DNA of 64,000 bases from NCBI RefSeq assembly GCF_003841505.1, contig NZ_REGA01000010.1, forward strand, positions 62,001 to 126,000. The letters are read 5' to 3'. The notes under the pieces are model-generated. The model saw only the letters and a program-made list of their open reading frames with translations. It had not been told where the DNA came from and made no database searches. The DNA comes from Natrarchaeobius chitinivorans (lineage in GTDB: Archaea; Halobacteriota; Halobacteria; Halobacteriales; Natrialbaceae). Made by a program: the position numbers and the translations under genes. Below are positions 52,048 through 59,459 of the stretch, piece by piece (position 1 is the stretch's first letter; each line of letters starts with the position of its first letter).

Positions 52048-53208
52048 ATGTCTGCCAGATCGAAAGCCGACGCTCTCTCGCTGTTGGTAGATCGAACCCG
52101 ATCGACACTCGAGGCCCTCGAGGACGACGAGTTTCCGTACGTCGCCGACCCGGAGACGGGCGAGTGGATCACGACGGCCGACGGGAACTGGTGTGGCGGC
52201 CACTGGATCGGGATGTGCTGGATCGCGGCCGACGTGACCGGCGAATCCCGATTCGAGGAGGCGGCGCAGCGAGCAACCCGCACGGTTCGCGAGGAGATGG
52301 CGAGGGACAACATGTTCTTCGGAATGAACAGCCAGTACGCGGGGTTCCGAGCGTTCGACGTCACCGGCGACCCCACCCACCGACAGATCGGCCTCGAGGG
52401 GGCCGACGCGATGGTCGAGTACTTCCACGAGGGAGCGCGCCAGATTCCGCTGGGGACGCTCGCAATCGAGGCTCCCGCGTCGAACTTCCGTGGACCGGGG
52501 TCCGACGACGGCCCCTCGGGAGACCGCCTCGGTGCGGTCGACGCCGTCTACACCGCGCTCCCGGTTCTGTGGCGCGCGTACGAGGAGACCGGCGATCCGA
52601 CCTACCGTGACGTCGCCGTCTTCCACGCGGATCGCCACCTCGACTGGTACGTCCGGCCGGACGGCCGAACGTGGCACCACGCCGAGTTCGATCCAGAGAC
52701 CGGGTCCCTGCGCCGGCAGTATAACGAACTCGCCGTGAGCGACGACACCTGCTGGGCGCGAGGACAGGGATGGTGCATCGCCGGACTGGCGCGAGCGTAC
52801 CGGGAGACGGGAGCCGGCCGCTACCGCGACGCGCTCCGCCGGACCGTCGACTACTACGTCGACAACAGCCCGGACGACCTGGTACCCCACTGGGACTTCG
52901 AACACCCCGACAGGCCCGCCGTCGAGCGCGATACGAGTGCTGCGGCTCTGGCCGCGTACGGTCTGACGGGGCTCTCCGAAGATGGCCCTCTCGGTGATCT
53001 CGCTGACGTTGGCGAGCGAATTCTCGAGTCGCTGATCCAGGGGTATCTCACGCCCCGCGATGACGGTCCCGCCGACCGCCCGGACGGCATGGTCCTCGAG
53101 AGCTGTTACAACGGTCCCGCCGGCTACGCGACGGCGCACGAACACGTCTGGACCGATTATTACCTGATGTACGCGCTCTCCCGCCAGACAACCGCCGACG
53201 GGTTGTGA
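52048..53208 (+). CDS. Glycoside hydrolase family 88-like unsaturated glucuronyl hydrolase
   Basis: 386 residues, alpha/alpha-barrel. GH88 enzymes hydrate the 4,5-unsaturated uronic acid left by polysaccharide lyases and free the sugar. Matching motifs: WCGGHWIGMCWIAA near the N-terminus, WYVRPDGRTWHHAEFDPETG, SDDTCWARGQGWCIAGLA and VPHWDFEHPD. The second catalytic Asp region is present (GAVDAVYTALPVLW). At the first catalytic Asp region, where relatives have H-D-x-G-F, this protein reads MFFGMNSQYAGF, so that Asp seems absent. No signal peptide, so the substrate must be imported first. Follows the SDR by 67 bases. Confidence 0.82.
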   Translation: MSARSKADALSLLVDRTRSTLEALEDDEFPYVADPETGEWITTADGNWCGGHWIGMCWIAADVTGESRFEEAAQRATRTVREEMARDNMFFGMNSQYAGFRAFDVTGDPTHRQIGLEGADAMVEYFHEGARQIPLGTLAIEAPASNFRGPGSDDGPSGDRLGAVDAVYTALPVLWRAYEETGDPTYRDVAVFHADRHLDWYVRPDGRTWHHAEFDPETGSLRRQYNELAVSDDTCWARGQGWCIAGLARAYRETGAGRYRDALRRTVDYYVDNSPDDLVPHWDFEHPDRPAVERDTSAAALAAYGLTGLSEDGPLGDLADVGERILESLIQGYLTPRDDGPADRPDGMVLESCYNGPAGYATAHEHVWTDYYLMYALSRQTTADGL

Positions 53209-53238
53209 AGGTGGCCGTCGACTTCCGTCGACGTGTCG

Positions 53239-54042
53239 TCAGCGGTTCTGTTCGTGTACGTCTTCGAGCAACTCCTCGAGTTCCTCGCCGAGGAGGTCGT
53301 AGATCCGCTCGCCCTTCTCGGCCGTGGCGAGTTCCGGTTCGCCGATCGCGCCGGTGTGTGAGTACTCCTCGAATCCGCGGTAGACGGCGAGTGGTCCCAC
53401 CTCGAGGAGGTCTTTCGTTCCGTGGTCGTAGGGCTCCTCGAGCGGTGGCGCGTCGATGGCGTCCTCGTCGACGAGGTCGGGCCGGAGGGCCATCATGAGC
53501 GACGTTTCGAACTCGCCGCCGTGGGACATGCCGCCGACGTCGCTGTCTCTGATATCGTCGATGAATTCCGCCGCCAGTTCGAAGTACGTCAAGCCGAGCA
53601 CCTCCACGTCGGGGTGGTCCTGGCCGATAGTGCTGACTGCACCGGAGATCAGCGGCCCGTTGCCGCCGTGACCGTTTATCAGGACGAGCGCGTCGAACCC
53701 GTTGTCGAGCGCGCTCTCCGCGACGTTCTCGAGGACGTCCATCATCACGTCGAACTCGAGGGTTACGGTGCCGCCGAAGGCCATGTGGTGTGGGGAGAAC
53801 CCGGACCACACCGGCGGAGTCCGAAGGATGGGGACGTCGTCGTCGAGGCGGTCGACGCCGAGATCGGCGACGGCGTCGACGAGGATCGTGTCCGTGGCCA
53901 CCGGGAGGTGATGACCGTGCTGTTCGACGCTGCCAACCGGGACGACGAGGATCGATCCGTCACGTTCGCCGACGTCGGCGATTTCGCTGTAGGTCTTTCC
54001 GGCCCACTCGGCTGTACCCGAGCCGAGAGATTCGTGTACCAT
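53239..54042 (-). CDS. Creatininase-family amidohydrolase
   Basis: 267 residues. Family metal and active-site motifs are complete: SVEQHGHHLPVATDT (Glu, His, Asp), LINGHGGNG and SHGGEFETS. Members open cyclic amides (creatinine), hydrolyse formamides in riboflavin/F420 synthesis, or trim peptides. In this sugar-acid context the natural substrate may be an amide or lactam-like sugar derivative, which is inference. Transcribed convergent to GH88 and divergent to the TIM-barrel gene; the TATA box lies 27 bases upstream of its ATG. Confidence 0.87.
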   Translation of the reverse strand: MVHESLGSGTAEWAGKTYSEIADVGERDGSILVVPVGSVEQHGHHLPVATDTILVDAVADLGVDRLDDDVPILRTPPVWSGFSPHHMAFGGTVTLEFDVMMDVLENVAESALDNGFDALVLINGHGGNGPLISGAVSTIGQDHPDVEVLGLTYFELAAEFIDDIRDSDVGGMSHGGEFETSLMMALRPDLVDEDAIDAPPLEEPYDHGTKDLLEVGPLAVYRGFEEYSHTGAIGEPELATAEKGERIYDLLGEELEELLEDVHEQNR

Positions 54043-54064
54043 GGGGGCGCTTACAACCGGGATG

Positions 54065-54072
54065 ACTTATAC
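54065..54072 (-). promoter_or_regulatory. TATA-like box of the creatininase-family gene
   Basis: Minus strand GAGTATAAGTC, centred 27 bases before the ATG at 54042. Leaderless start expected. Confidence 0.58.
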
Positions 54073-54135
54073 TCTACTGGTCGTCCCCGGATACGAACTA
54101 CCAAAGGTTATGTTCCCACGGATTGTCACTCGCGT

Positions 54136-55290
54136 ATGAACGCCGCAATCTGGGCCTATCCGTGGGATATTCGCGACCGGGGCGTCGAGTCGGTGACACA
54201 GGAGCTCGCCGAAATCGGTATCGACGAGGTGAATCTCGCGGCGAACTATCACACCGTCCACTCGTTTTCCCCCGACAACCCGGGCCAGCGATCGTACTTC
54301 GCCCGAGCGAGTTCGTACTTCCAGCCGTCCGATTCGTACGGAACGCTCGAGCCGGTTCCGGCCGAGGCGATGGGCGACGCCGACTGGGTCCGCGAGATCG
54401 CGGCGGGGTTCGACGGGACCGGTATCTCCCTCAACGCGTGGACCGTCGGCGTCCACAACTCGCGGCTGGGGCTCGATCGTCCCGACCTGACGCTTACCTC
54501 CCCGTACGGCGATTCGTTGCCGTTTGCCCTCTGTCCCTCACAGCCGGCCGTCCGGACGTACCTCACGACGCTCGTTCGCGACCTCGACGCGGACGACGCG
54601 TTCGACGCGATCGAACTCGAGGCGTTCGACTTCTTTCACGGAAGCGGCTTCGGCTGGCACCACGACAAAGTGTTCGCGGAACTCGGCGACCTCGGCGAGT
54701 TCCTCCTCGGACTCTGTTTCTGTGACGCCTGTCGGGAACGGGCCGCGGACGCCGGTGTCGACGTCGAGACGGCCCGGAAGACGTGCGTCGAAACGCTCGA
54801 TGCAATCGCGAGTCGCCAGCTCCCGCCGTCAACCGCCCCGCTCGAGTGGCTCCGTGCTCACCCTGCGGTAGAAGCGTACGTCGCGTATCGAGAGGAGACG
54901 GTAGCCGACCTGTTCGCCGACCTCCGAGAGACGGCCGACTGCGACCTCGGCTACTACGTCGGGTTACTCGACGTCGGCGACGAGTGGATGTTCGGTGCCG
55001 ATCTCGAGGCACTGGGTGAACACGTCGATTACTACACCGCGATCGCCTACGAGTCGACCCCCCGTGGCGCGGCGGAACGCATCCAGACCGCGACCGAACT
55101 GGCGGGTTCGACGCCGGTTCACGCGGGAATCCAGCCCGGACCACCGCTCGTCGACGACGGGGAAACGGTCCGAGCGATCGTCGACGCCGTCGTCGATGCC
55201 GGTGCGGACCGCGTCTCGTTTTACAACTACGGCCCCTTGCCACAGCGGAGCCTCGAGTGGATCGGCGACGCGATCGACTCTCATCGATAA
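54136..55290 (+). CDS. Predicted TIM-barrel glycosidase-like protein, unassigned family
   Basis: 384 residues from MNAAIWAYPWDIRDRG. The strand-end motifs EVNLAANYHTVHSF, GISLNAWTVGVHNS, AFDAIELEAFDFFHG and DYYTAIAYEST suggest a (beta/alpha)8 glycoside-hydrolase-like barrel; IELEAFDF has the shape of an acid/base strand. A CFCDACRERAADAG pair (CxxC) lies at about 195-200 and is seen in some DUF-type family members that act with ABC sugar transporters. The frame upstream to 53422 is antisense to the creatininase gene and is not part of it. No signal peptide. Function not identified. Confidence 0.75.
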   Translation: MNAAIWAYPWDIRDRGVESVTQELAEIGIDEVNLAANYHTVHSFSPDNPGQRSYFARASSYFQPSDSYGTLEPVPAEAMGDADWVREIAAGFDGTGISLNAWTVGVHNSRLGLDRPDLTLTSPYGDSLPFALCPSQPAVRTYLTTLVRDLDADDAFDAIELEAFDFFHGSGFGWHHDKVFAELGDLGEFLLGLCFCDACRERAADAGVDVETARKTCVETLDAIASRQLPPSTAPLEWLRAHPAVEAYVAYREETVADLFADLRETADCDLGYYVGLLDVGDEWMFGADLEALGEHVDYYTAIAYESTPRGAAERIQTATELAGSTPVHAGIQPGPPLVDDGETVRAIVDAVVDAGADRVSFYNYGPLPQRSLEWIGDAIDSHR

Positions 55291-55694
55291 GTGGTTGGCA
55301 GTTAACTCACATTAGTGTATACGCTTCCAACTCACTCGGCCCTATTCACCAGCTTTCCAACGATGGTGGAACATTCTGGCGTTCTCCATCGTACTCTCGA
55401 ACTGAAACGTAGTCGTGGTATTGGATACCAACCAACTGGTTCGTACGAACGGGCGCTTACAGAAGACGTAGCGAGCGATAGCTCACGGTCGACTCGCCAC
55501 CGGCGTCGATGATTCCGATTCACGTGTGAGTTGCCACGACGTGATGGTCGGTAGGGCTGTCACTCGACGTCCACCACTATGGGAAATATGGAAATAGTTC
55601 CAACCCATATGGAACTTATAACACCCGTTTCACCTCTGGGGAAATATTCGGAGAAAAGGACAACGATTATGTTATCACCCGAGTACGTACGGGT
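55291..55694. other. Intergenic region with the IclR operator and promoter
   Basis: About 400 bases. No gene is supported. The last 115 bases hold the TGGAA/TTCCA half-sites at 55589-55614, a further GGGGAAATATTC at 55637-55648 and a weak TATA-like ATTATGTTAT near 55668. Confidence 0.5.
55589..55614. promoter_or_regulatory. IclR-type operator upstream of the iclR gene
   Basis: TGGAAATAGTTCCA (55589-55602) is a palindrome with five-base arms, close to the TGGAAATNATTTCCA operator of Escherichia coli IclR. The TTCCA arm also pairs with TGGAA at 55610-55614, giving three half-sites about two helical turns apart. It lies 80-105 bases before the regulator's ATG, so autoregulation is likely. Confidence 0.65.
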
Positions 55695-56459
55695 ATGGAA
55701 CAGCAGTCCGATTCGGGGGGGTCGATCAAAGCGGTACAGCGGACGTTCGAAATCATCGAAACGCTTCGAATTCACGGCTCGCTTACCCTCACCGAGTTGG
55801 CGGACGCCCTCTCGATTCCAACCTCGACCGCACACGTCTACCTCCAGACGCTCGAGCAGGAGGGGATCATCGTTCGAGACGACCGGCGGTACCGAAACGG
55901 CCTCAAGTTCCTCGAGTACGGAGGAGAGGCCCGCCAGCAACTCGATCTGTACGGTTCGTCTCGCCAGGTGCTTTCGGAACTCGCAACACAGACCGGAGAG
56001 CGCGCGTCGGTCGGCGTCGAAGAGAACGGGAAACGGGTGCTCCTCGCGTTGTCCGATGGGCCAAACGCCGTCAGCGACAACATTCCGGTAGGCGAGTTCA
56101 CCGAGATGCACTGGACGAGTCTCGGCAAGTGCATCCTCGCGTATCTCCCGTCGGACCGTCGAGAGGAGATACTCGCGGAAAACCCACTGCCGAGGGCGAC
56201 GGACGAGACGATTACGGACGAGGGGGCGCTTCGCCAGGAGTGTGAACGGATTCGATCGCAGGGGTACGCCATCGAAAACGAGGAACGCCGGGAAGGGATC
56301 CGAAGCGTTTCCGTCCCGATTCTGACGCCGGAAGAGGAAATCCTCGGTGCGATCGGCGTTACCGGCCCCACGAACCGCTTCGAGGTGGAGACGATGTCCC
56401 GGTACGTTTCGCTCCTAGAGGAGAAAGCGAACATCGTCAAACTGCAGACGGTTTACTGA
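55695..56459 (+). CDS. IclR-family transcriptional regulator
   Basis: 254 residues. N-terminal winged helix-turn-helix (about 10-72: AVQRTFEIIETL, LTLTELADAL, STAHVYLQTLEQEGI) and C-terminal GAF-like effector domain (about 85-250: MHWTSLGKCILAYLP, RSVSVPILTPEEEILGAIGV). IclR proteins bind small acids such as keto-deoxy-gluconate (KdgR) and usually repress. A matching operator sits upstream. As the only regulator gene in the island it probably controls the importer and dehydratase genes, which is inferred from position. Confidence 0.93.
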   Translation: MEQQSDSGGSIKAVQRTFEIIETLRIHGSLTLTELADALSIPTSTAHVYLQTLEQEGIIVRDDRRYRNGLKFLEYGGEARQQLDLYGSSRQVLSELATQTGERASVGVEENGKRVLLALSDGPNAVSDNIPVGEFTEMHWTSLGKCILAYLPSDRREEILAENPLPRATDETITDEGALRQECERIRSQGYAIENEERREGIRSVSVPILTPEEEILGAIGVTGPTNRFEVETMSRYVSLLEEKANIVKLQTVY

Positions 56460-56471
56460 CCGCCGTCGCGG

Positions 56472-57251
56472 TTACACGCCCCGATGGGCGGTCCATCCGC
56501 CGTCGACGAACAGCGTCTCCCCGGTAATCCACGAGGCGTCCGGCGACGCGAGAAACGTTACCGCACGCGCGACGTCGTCCGGTTCGCCGAGTCGGGGGAG
56601 TACCGTTTGCTCGCGCGACCGGTCGACCTCGTCGTCGGTGAGGTAATCCTGCCGAGGTGTCTTGATGAATCCCGGACAGACGGCGTTGACGGTGACGTCG
56701 TGGGGGCCGAGTTCGGTCGCCAGATCCCGCGTCAGGTTCACCATCCCCGCCTTCGAGGAGGCGTAGGCGGGTCCCGAACCGCCTTCGATCGCGTGAACCG
56801 ACGCGATGTTGACAATGCTCCCGCTGTGTGTTTTGAGGTGGGGAGTGGCGAACTTCGAACAGTGAAACGTTCCGGTGAGGTTGACGTCGATAACGTCCTG
56901 CCACTGCTCGGAATCGAGAGACTCGATCCCCCCTTCGATGTGAATCCCCGCGTTGTTGACGAGGATGTCGAGCCGGTCGAACGTCTCGAGGGTGTGATCG
57001 ATCAGGGCGTTACACTGCTCGGGTTCTCCGATGTCCGTCCCAACGAACGACGCGTTCCCTCCGCGCGCTTCGATTTCACGATGGGTCGGCCGGTCGCTCT
57101 CGTGGCCGTATCGTTCCCCCCCAGCTGGCTCCTCCTGGATGTCGCCGATCACGACGTCTGCACCCTCGTCGGCGAGTGCGAGTGCGATGGATCGGCCGAT
57201 CCCGGTACTCCCAGCCGTGACGACTGCCACCTGATTTTCGAATCTCGTCAT
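56472..57251 (-). CDS. Short-chain dehydrogenase/reductase
   Basis: 259 residues. NAD(P) loop TAGSTGIG (12-19), NNAG at 99-102, catalytic Ser151, Tyr163 and Lys167 (YASSK) are all in place, so it should be an active oxidoreductase. The polar insertion after strand 2 (about 45-68) and the ends LPRLGEPDDVARAV and VDGGWTAHRG match the paralogue at 51195-51980. Probably oxidises or reduces a sugar acid, for example in a KduD/UxuB-like step. Convergent with iclR, 12 bases apart. A TATA-like AGAATTATGC lies about 29 bases upstream. Confidence 0.9.
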   Translation of the reverse strand: MTRFENQVAVVTAGSTGIGRSIALALADEGADVVIGDIQEEPAGGERYGHESDRPTHREIEARGGNASFVGTDIGEPEQCNALIDHTLETFDRLDILVNNAGIHIEGGIESLDSEQWQDVIDVNLTGTFHCSKFATPHLKTHSGSIVNIASVHAIEGGSGPAYASSKAGMVNLTRDLATELGPHDVTVNAVCPGFIKTPRQDYLTDDEVDRSREQTVLPRLGEPDDVARAVTFLASPDASWITGETLFVDGGWTAHRGV

Positions 57252-57535
57252 GGTCGGCGTTTAGCGAGCAGACGCATAATTCTTGCTACCGATATCGCTC
57301 GATCCGAATCGGGGGACACACTCGGGAATGCCGTTTCCGACGGTGGCGGCCGACTTGGACGGATCGGAGATATCGCCGACCGATCTCGCAGACAACAGGG
57401 GTCGAATCGGGACGCACCCGGTTCCGATCGCATTCCGTGGATCGGACCGAAAGAGGACGTACACGGCGAATTCCACTCATAGTGGATGTCCTCGAGGCAC
57501 CGTCTCCGGATCCGGTACTCGATGGCAACCGACAA

Positions 57536-57555
57536 TTACACTTGTACAAATGTAA
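57536..57555. promoter_or_regulatory. 20-base palindrome, possible regulator site
   Basis: TTACACTTGTACAAATGTAA is symmetric except for one pair (C at position 6 against A at 15). It is about 285 bases before the SDR start on one side and 530 before the PLP enzyme on the other, too far for a simple repressor site, so activation, looping or an unannotated transcript is possible. Confidence 0.4.
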
Positions 57556-58048
57556 TGTACTGCCGCGGGTAGCTCTCCAGATCGACCGTGCTTTCCGATG
57601 CTGGCGAGACGAGTTTCGATGGTACCGTGAGTCGTCCGATTCCCCAGTTGACTCCACTCGGAACCGATCGGATACCGACTGAACGGATCGATTGTCGGGA
57701 ACAATTATGGGGGTTCTACCGATTCGTTTCTCACACCGAAAAATTCCAGCGAATACGTTACTATAGAATCGGTTGCTGTGAATACAGACGCGAAATTTTA
57801 CACACGTACTTCCGTAATAGGACGGGGAAAAATACGGTTGTTTCCCAGGCGGAAACGATAAGGGCCACCGATCGCGTCGATTTCATCCGGTCGGGTACCC
57901 CTCAGTTCGCGAACAATCGAATCGATATACTCCAAAGAGTGGTATCAGATCATGTAACGGTTGACTTCCGCGGAAAATTTTCATCACCGACCGAGACCGG
58001 CCCGCCGTTTCTTTCAGGGAAACACGTTCCGTCGCTGCCCCAACCGAA

Positions 58049-58060
58049 CATATATATACT
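58049..58060 (+). promoter_or_regulatory. TATA box of the SelA-fold enzyme gene
   Basis: CATATATATACT, centred about 32 bases before the ATG at 58086, the strongest TATA match in this part. Confidence 0.62.
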
Positions 58061-58085
58061 GGCCTGAATTTGTCTTTCATCAGGA

Positions 58086-59300
58086 ATGGGAGACCGAACT
58101 GTGTACGACGAGTTGGGAATTCCCCGGGTCGTAAACGCTACCGGAACGAAGACTCGGATCGGCGGGAGCCGGATCCGTCCGGAAGCGCTCGACGCAATGA
58201 AACGCGCCGCGAATCACTTCGTCAAGCTTTCCGATCTACAGGCGAAAGCGAGCGAGGTGATCGCCGACGCAACCGGTGCCCAGGCGGGATACGTGACCTC
58301 GGGAGCGGATGCTGGTATGCTTCTCTCTGCTGCTGCAGCGATCGCTGGCAACGACATCGCTGTCATGGACAAACTCCCGCAAACGGACGGGATTGCCGAC
58401 GAGATCATCATGCCCCGGACTCACCGGACGGGATACGACCACGCCTTTCGGGCGGCTGGCGCCACGATCGTCGACGTCGGGACGAACGATCGCGTCCTCG
58501 GAACAGGGTCGACGGCCGTCGAACCCTGGGAGATCGAAAACGCGATTTCGGAGCGGACTGCGGCGATCGGCTACGTCCAGAAACCCTACACCGAACCGCC
58601 GCTTTCCGAGGTAACGGATCTCGCGGCCGAACACGACGTCCCCGTGATCGTCGACGCCGCGGCCGAACTTCCGCCGAAACGAAACCTCAGAACGTTCACC
58701 GAAGCCGGCGCAGATCTGGTCGTCTTCAGCGGCGGCAAAGCGATTCGTGGCCCGCAGACGACGGGTATCGTCGCCGGCCGACGCGATCTGATCCAATCGA
58801 TTGCACTCCAGAACCTCGATATGCACGCCGCAAACCAGGTCTGGGAACCGCCATCACAGCTGATCGACGTCGAAGCGATCGACGGCGTCCCACGCCAGGG
58901 AATCGGCCGATCGCTAAAAGTCGGTAAAGAAGAACTCGCCGGGCTCATCGTCGCCCTCGAGTCCTTCCTCGAGAGCGATCCGGACGCCATGCGGGACCAC
59001 TGGCACCGTGAAGCACAACTCATCGCGGACGCGATCGACTCCGCGACGGGCGTCGAAACCACCCTGAACTCCGGTGGCGAGATCTCGGTCGCATCGGAGG
59101 TCGTCGTTCGAATCGACCCCGAAACGGCCGCGTGCACGGCGACGGAACTGGTCGGCGACCTTCGATCCGAGACCCCGCGCGTGTTCGTCGGGGCAGACAG
59201 GCTCGACGAAAACGTCGTCACGATCAATCCGATGTGTCTCGATGAGCCGGAACGGGAGTACGTCGTCGAGCGCCTTCGGACACACCTCGAGCTGGCGTAG
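58086..59300 (+). CDS. SelA-fold PLP-dependent enzyme (D-glucosaminate-6-phosphate ammonia-lyase-like)
   Basis: 404 residues. N-terminal VYDELGIPRVVNATGTKTRIGG is the start of the SelA/DgaE group of fold-type I PLP enzymes. The PLP Lys is in VVFSGGKAIRGPQTTG (about 218), preceded by PVIVDAAAELPP with the PLP-ring Asp. True selenocysteine synthases act with tRNA-Sec, which haloarchaea lack; metabolic paralogues eliminate ammonia from amino-sugar acids to give keto-deoxy acids. That suits this island. Substrate is not determined. Monocistronic, with its own TATA box. Confidence 0.82.
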   Translation: MGDRTVYDELGIPRVVNATGTKTRIGGSRIRPEALDAMKRAANHFVKLSDLQAKASEVIADATGAQAGYVTSGADAGMLLSAAAAIAGNDIAVMDKLPQTDGIADEIIMPRTHRTGYDHAFRAAGATIVDVGTNDRVLGTGSTAVEPWEIENAISERTAAIGYVQKPYTEPPLSEVTDLAAEHDVPVIVDAAAELPPKRNLRTFTEAGADLVVFSGGKAIRGPQTTGIVAGRRDLIQSIALQNLDMHAANQVWEPPSQLIDVEAIDGVPRQGIGRSLKVGKEELAGLIVALESFLESDPDAMRDHWHREAQLIADAIDSATGVETTLNSGGEISVASEVVVRIDPETAACTATELVGDLRSETPRVFVGADRLDENVVTINPMCLDEPEREYVVERLRTHLELA

Positions 59301-59459
59301 TAGATCCATCCCGCCAACTTCGATTCGCCTTCTCTACGCTCGCGAGCGCAGCTTCGAAAGGAAATCGGTCGCCGATTCGTCGTTATCGGCGGTGGCGATG
59401 GTGACGGACGTACGCCCGGCCGCCACCGAGTTCCGGTCGAATACCGGTGGAAAACGTTT

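Larger units (their letters stand above)
57252..58085. other. Intergenic region without a supported gene
   Basis: About 830 bases between two divergent genes. AT-rich in its second half. It contains a 20-base palindrome at 57536-57555, TTCCGCGGAA at 57965-57974 and the promoter at 58049-58060. Open frames lack protein-like composition and promoters. A small RNA cannot be excluded. Confidence 0.45.

Noticed and set aside
53422-54135. Upstream extension of the TIM-barrel frame
   Set aside because: It is the antisense of the creatininase-family gene, which has all its active-site motifs. The true start is the ATG at 54136.
58086-59300. Selenocysteine synthase SelA
   Set aside because: Haloarchaea do not use bacterial SelA and no selenocysteine tRNA was seen. 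The sugar-acid context fits the metabolic paralogues of this fold better.
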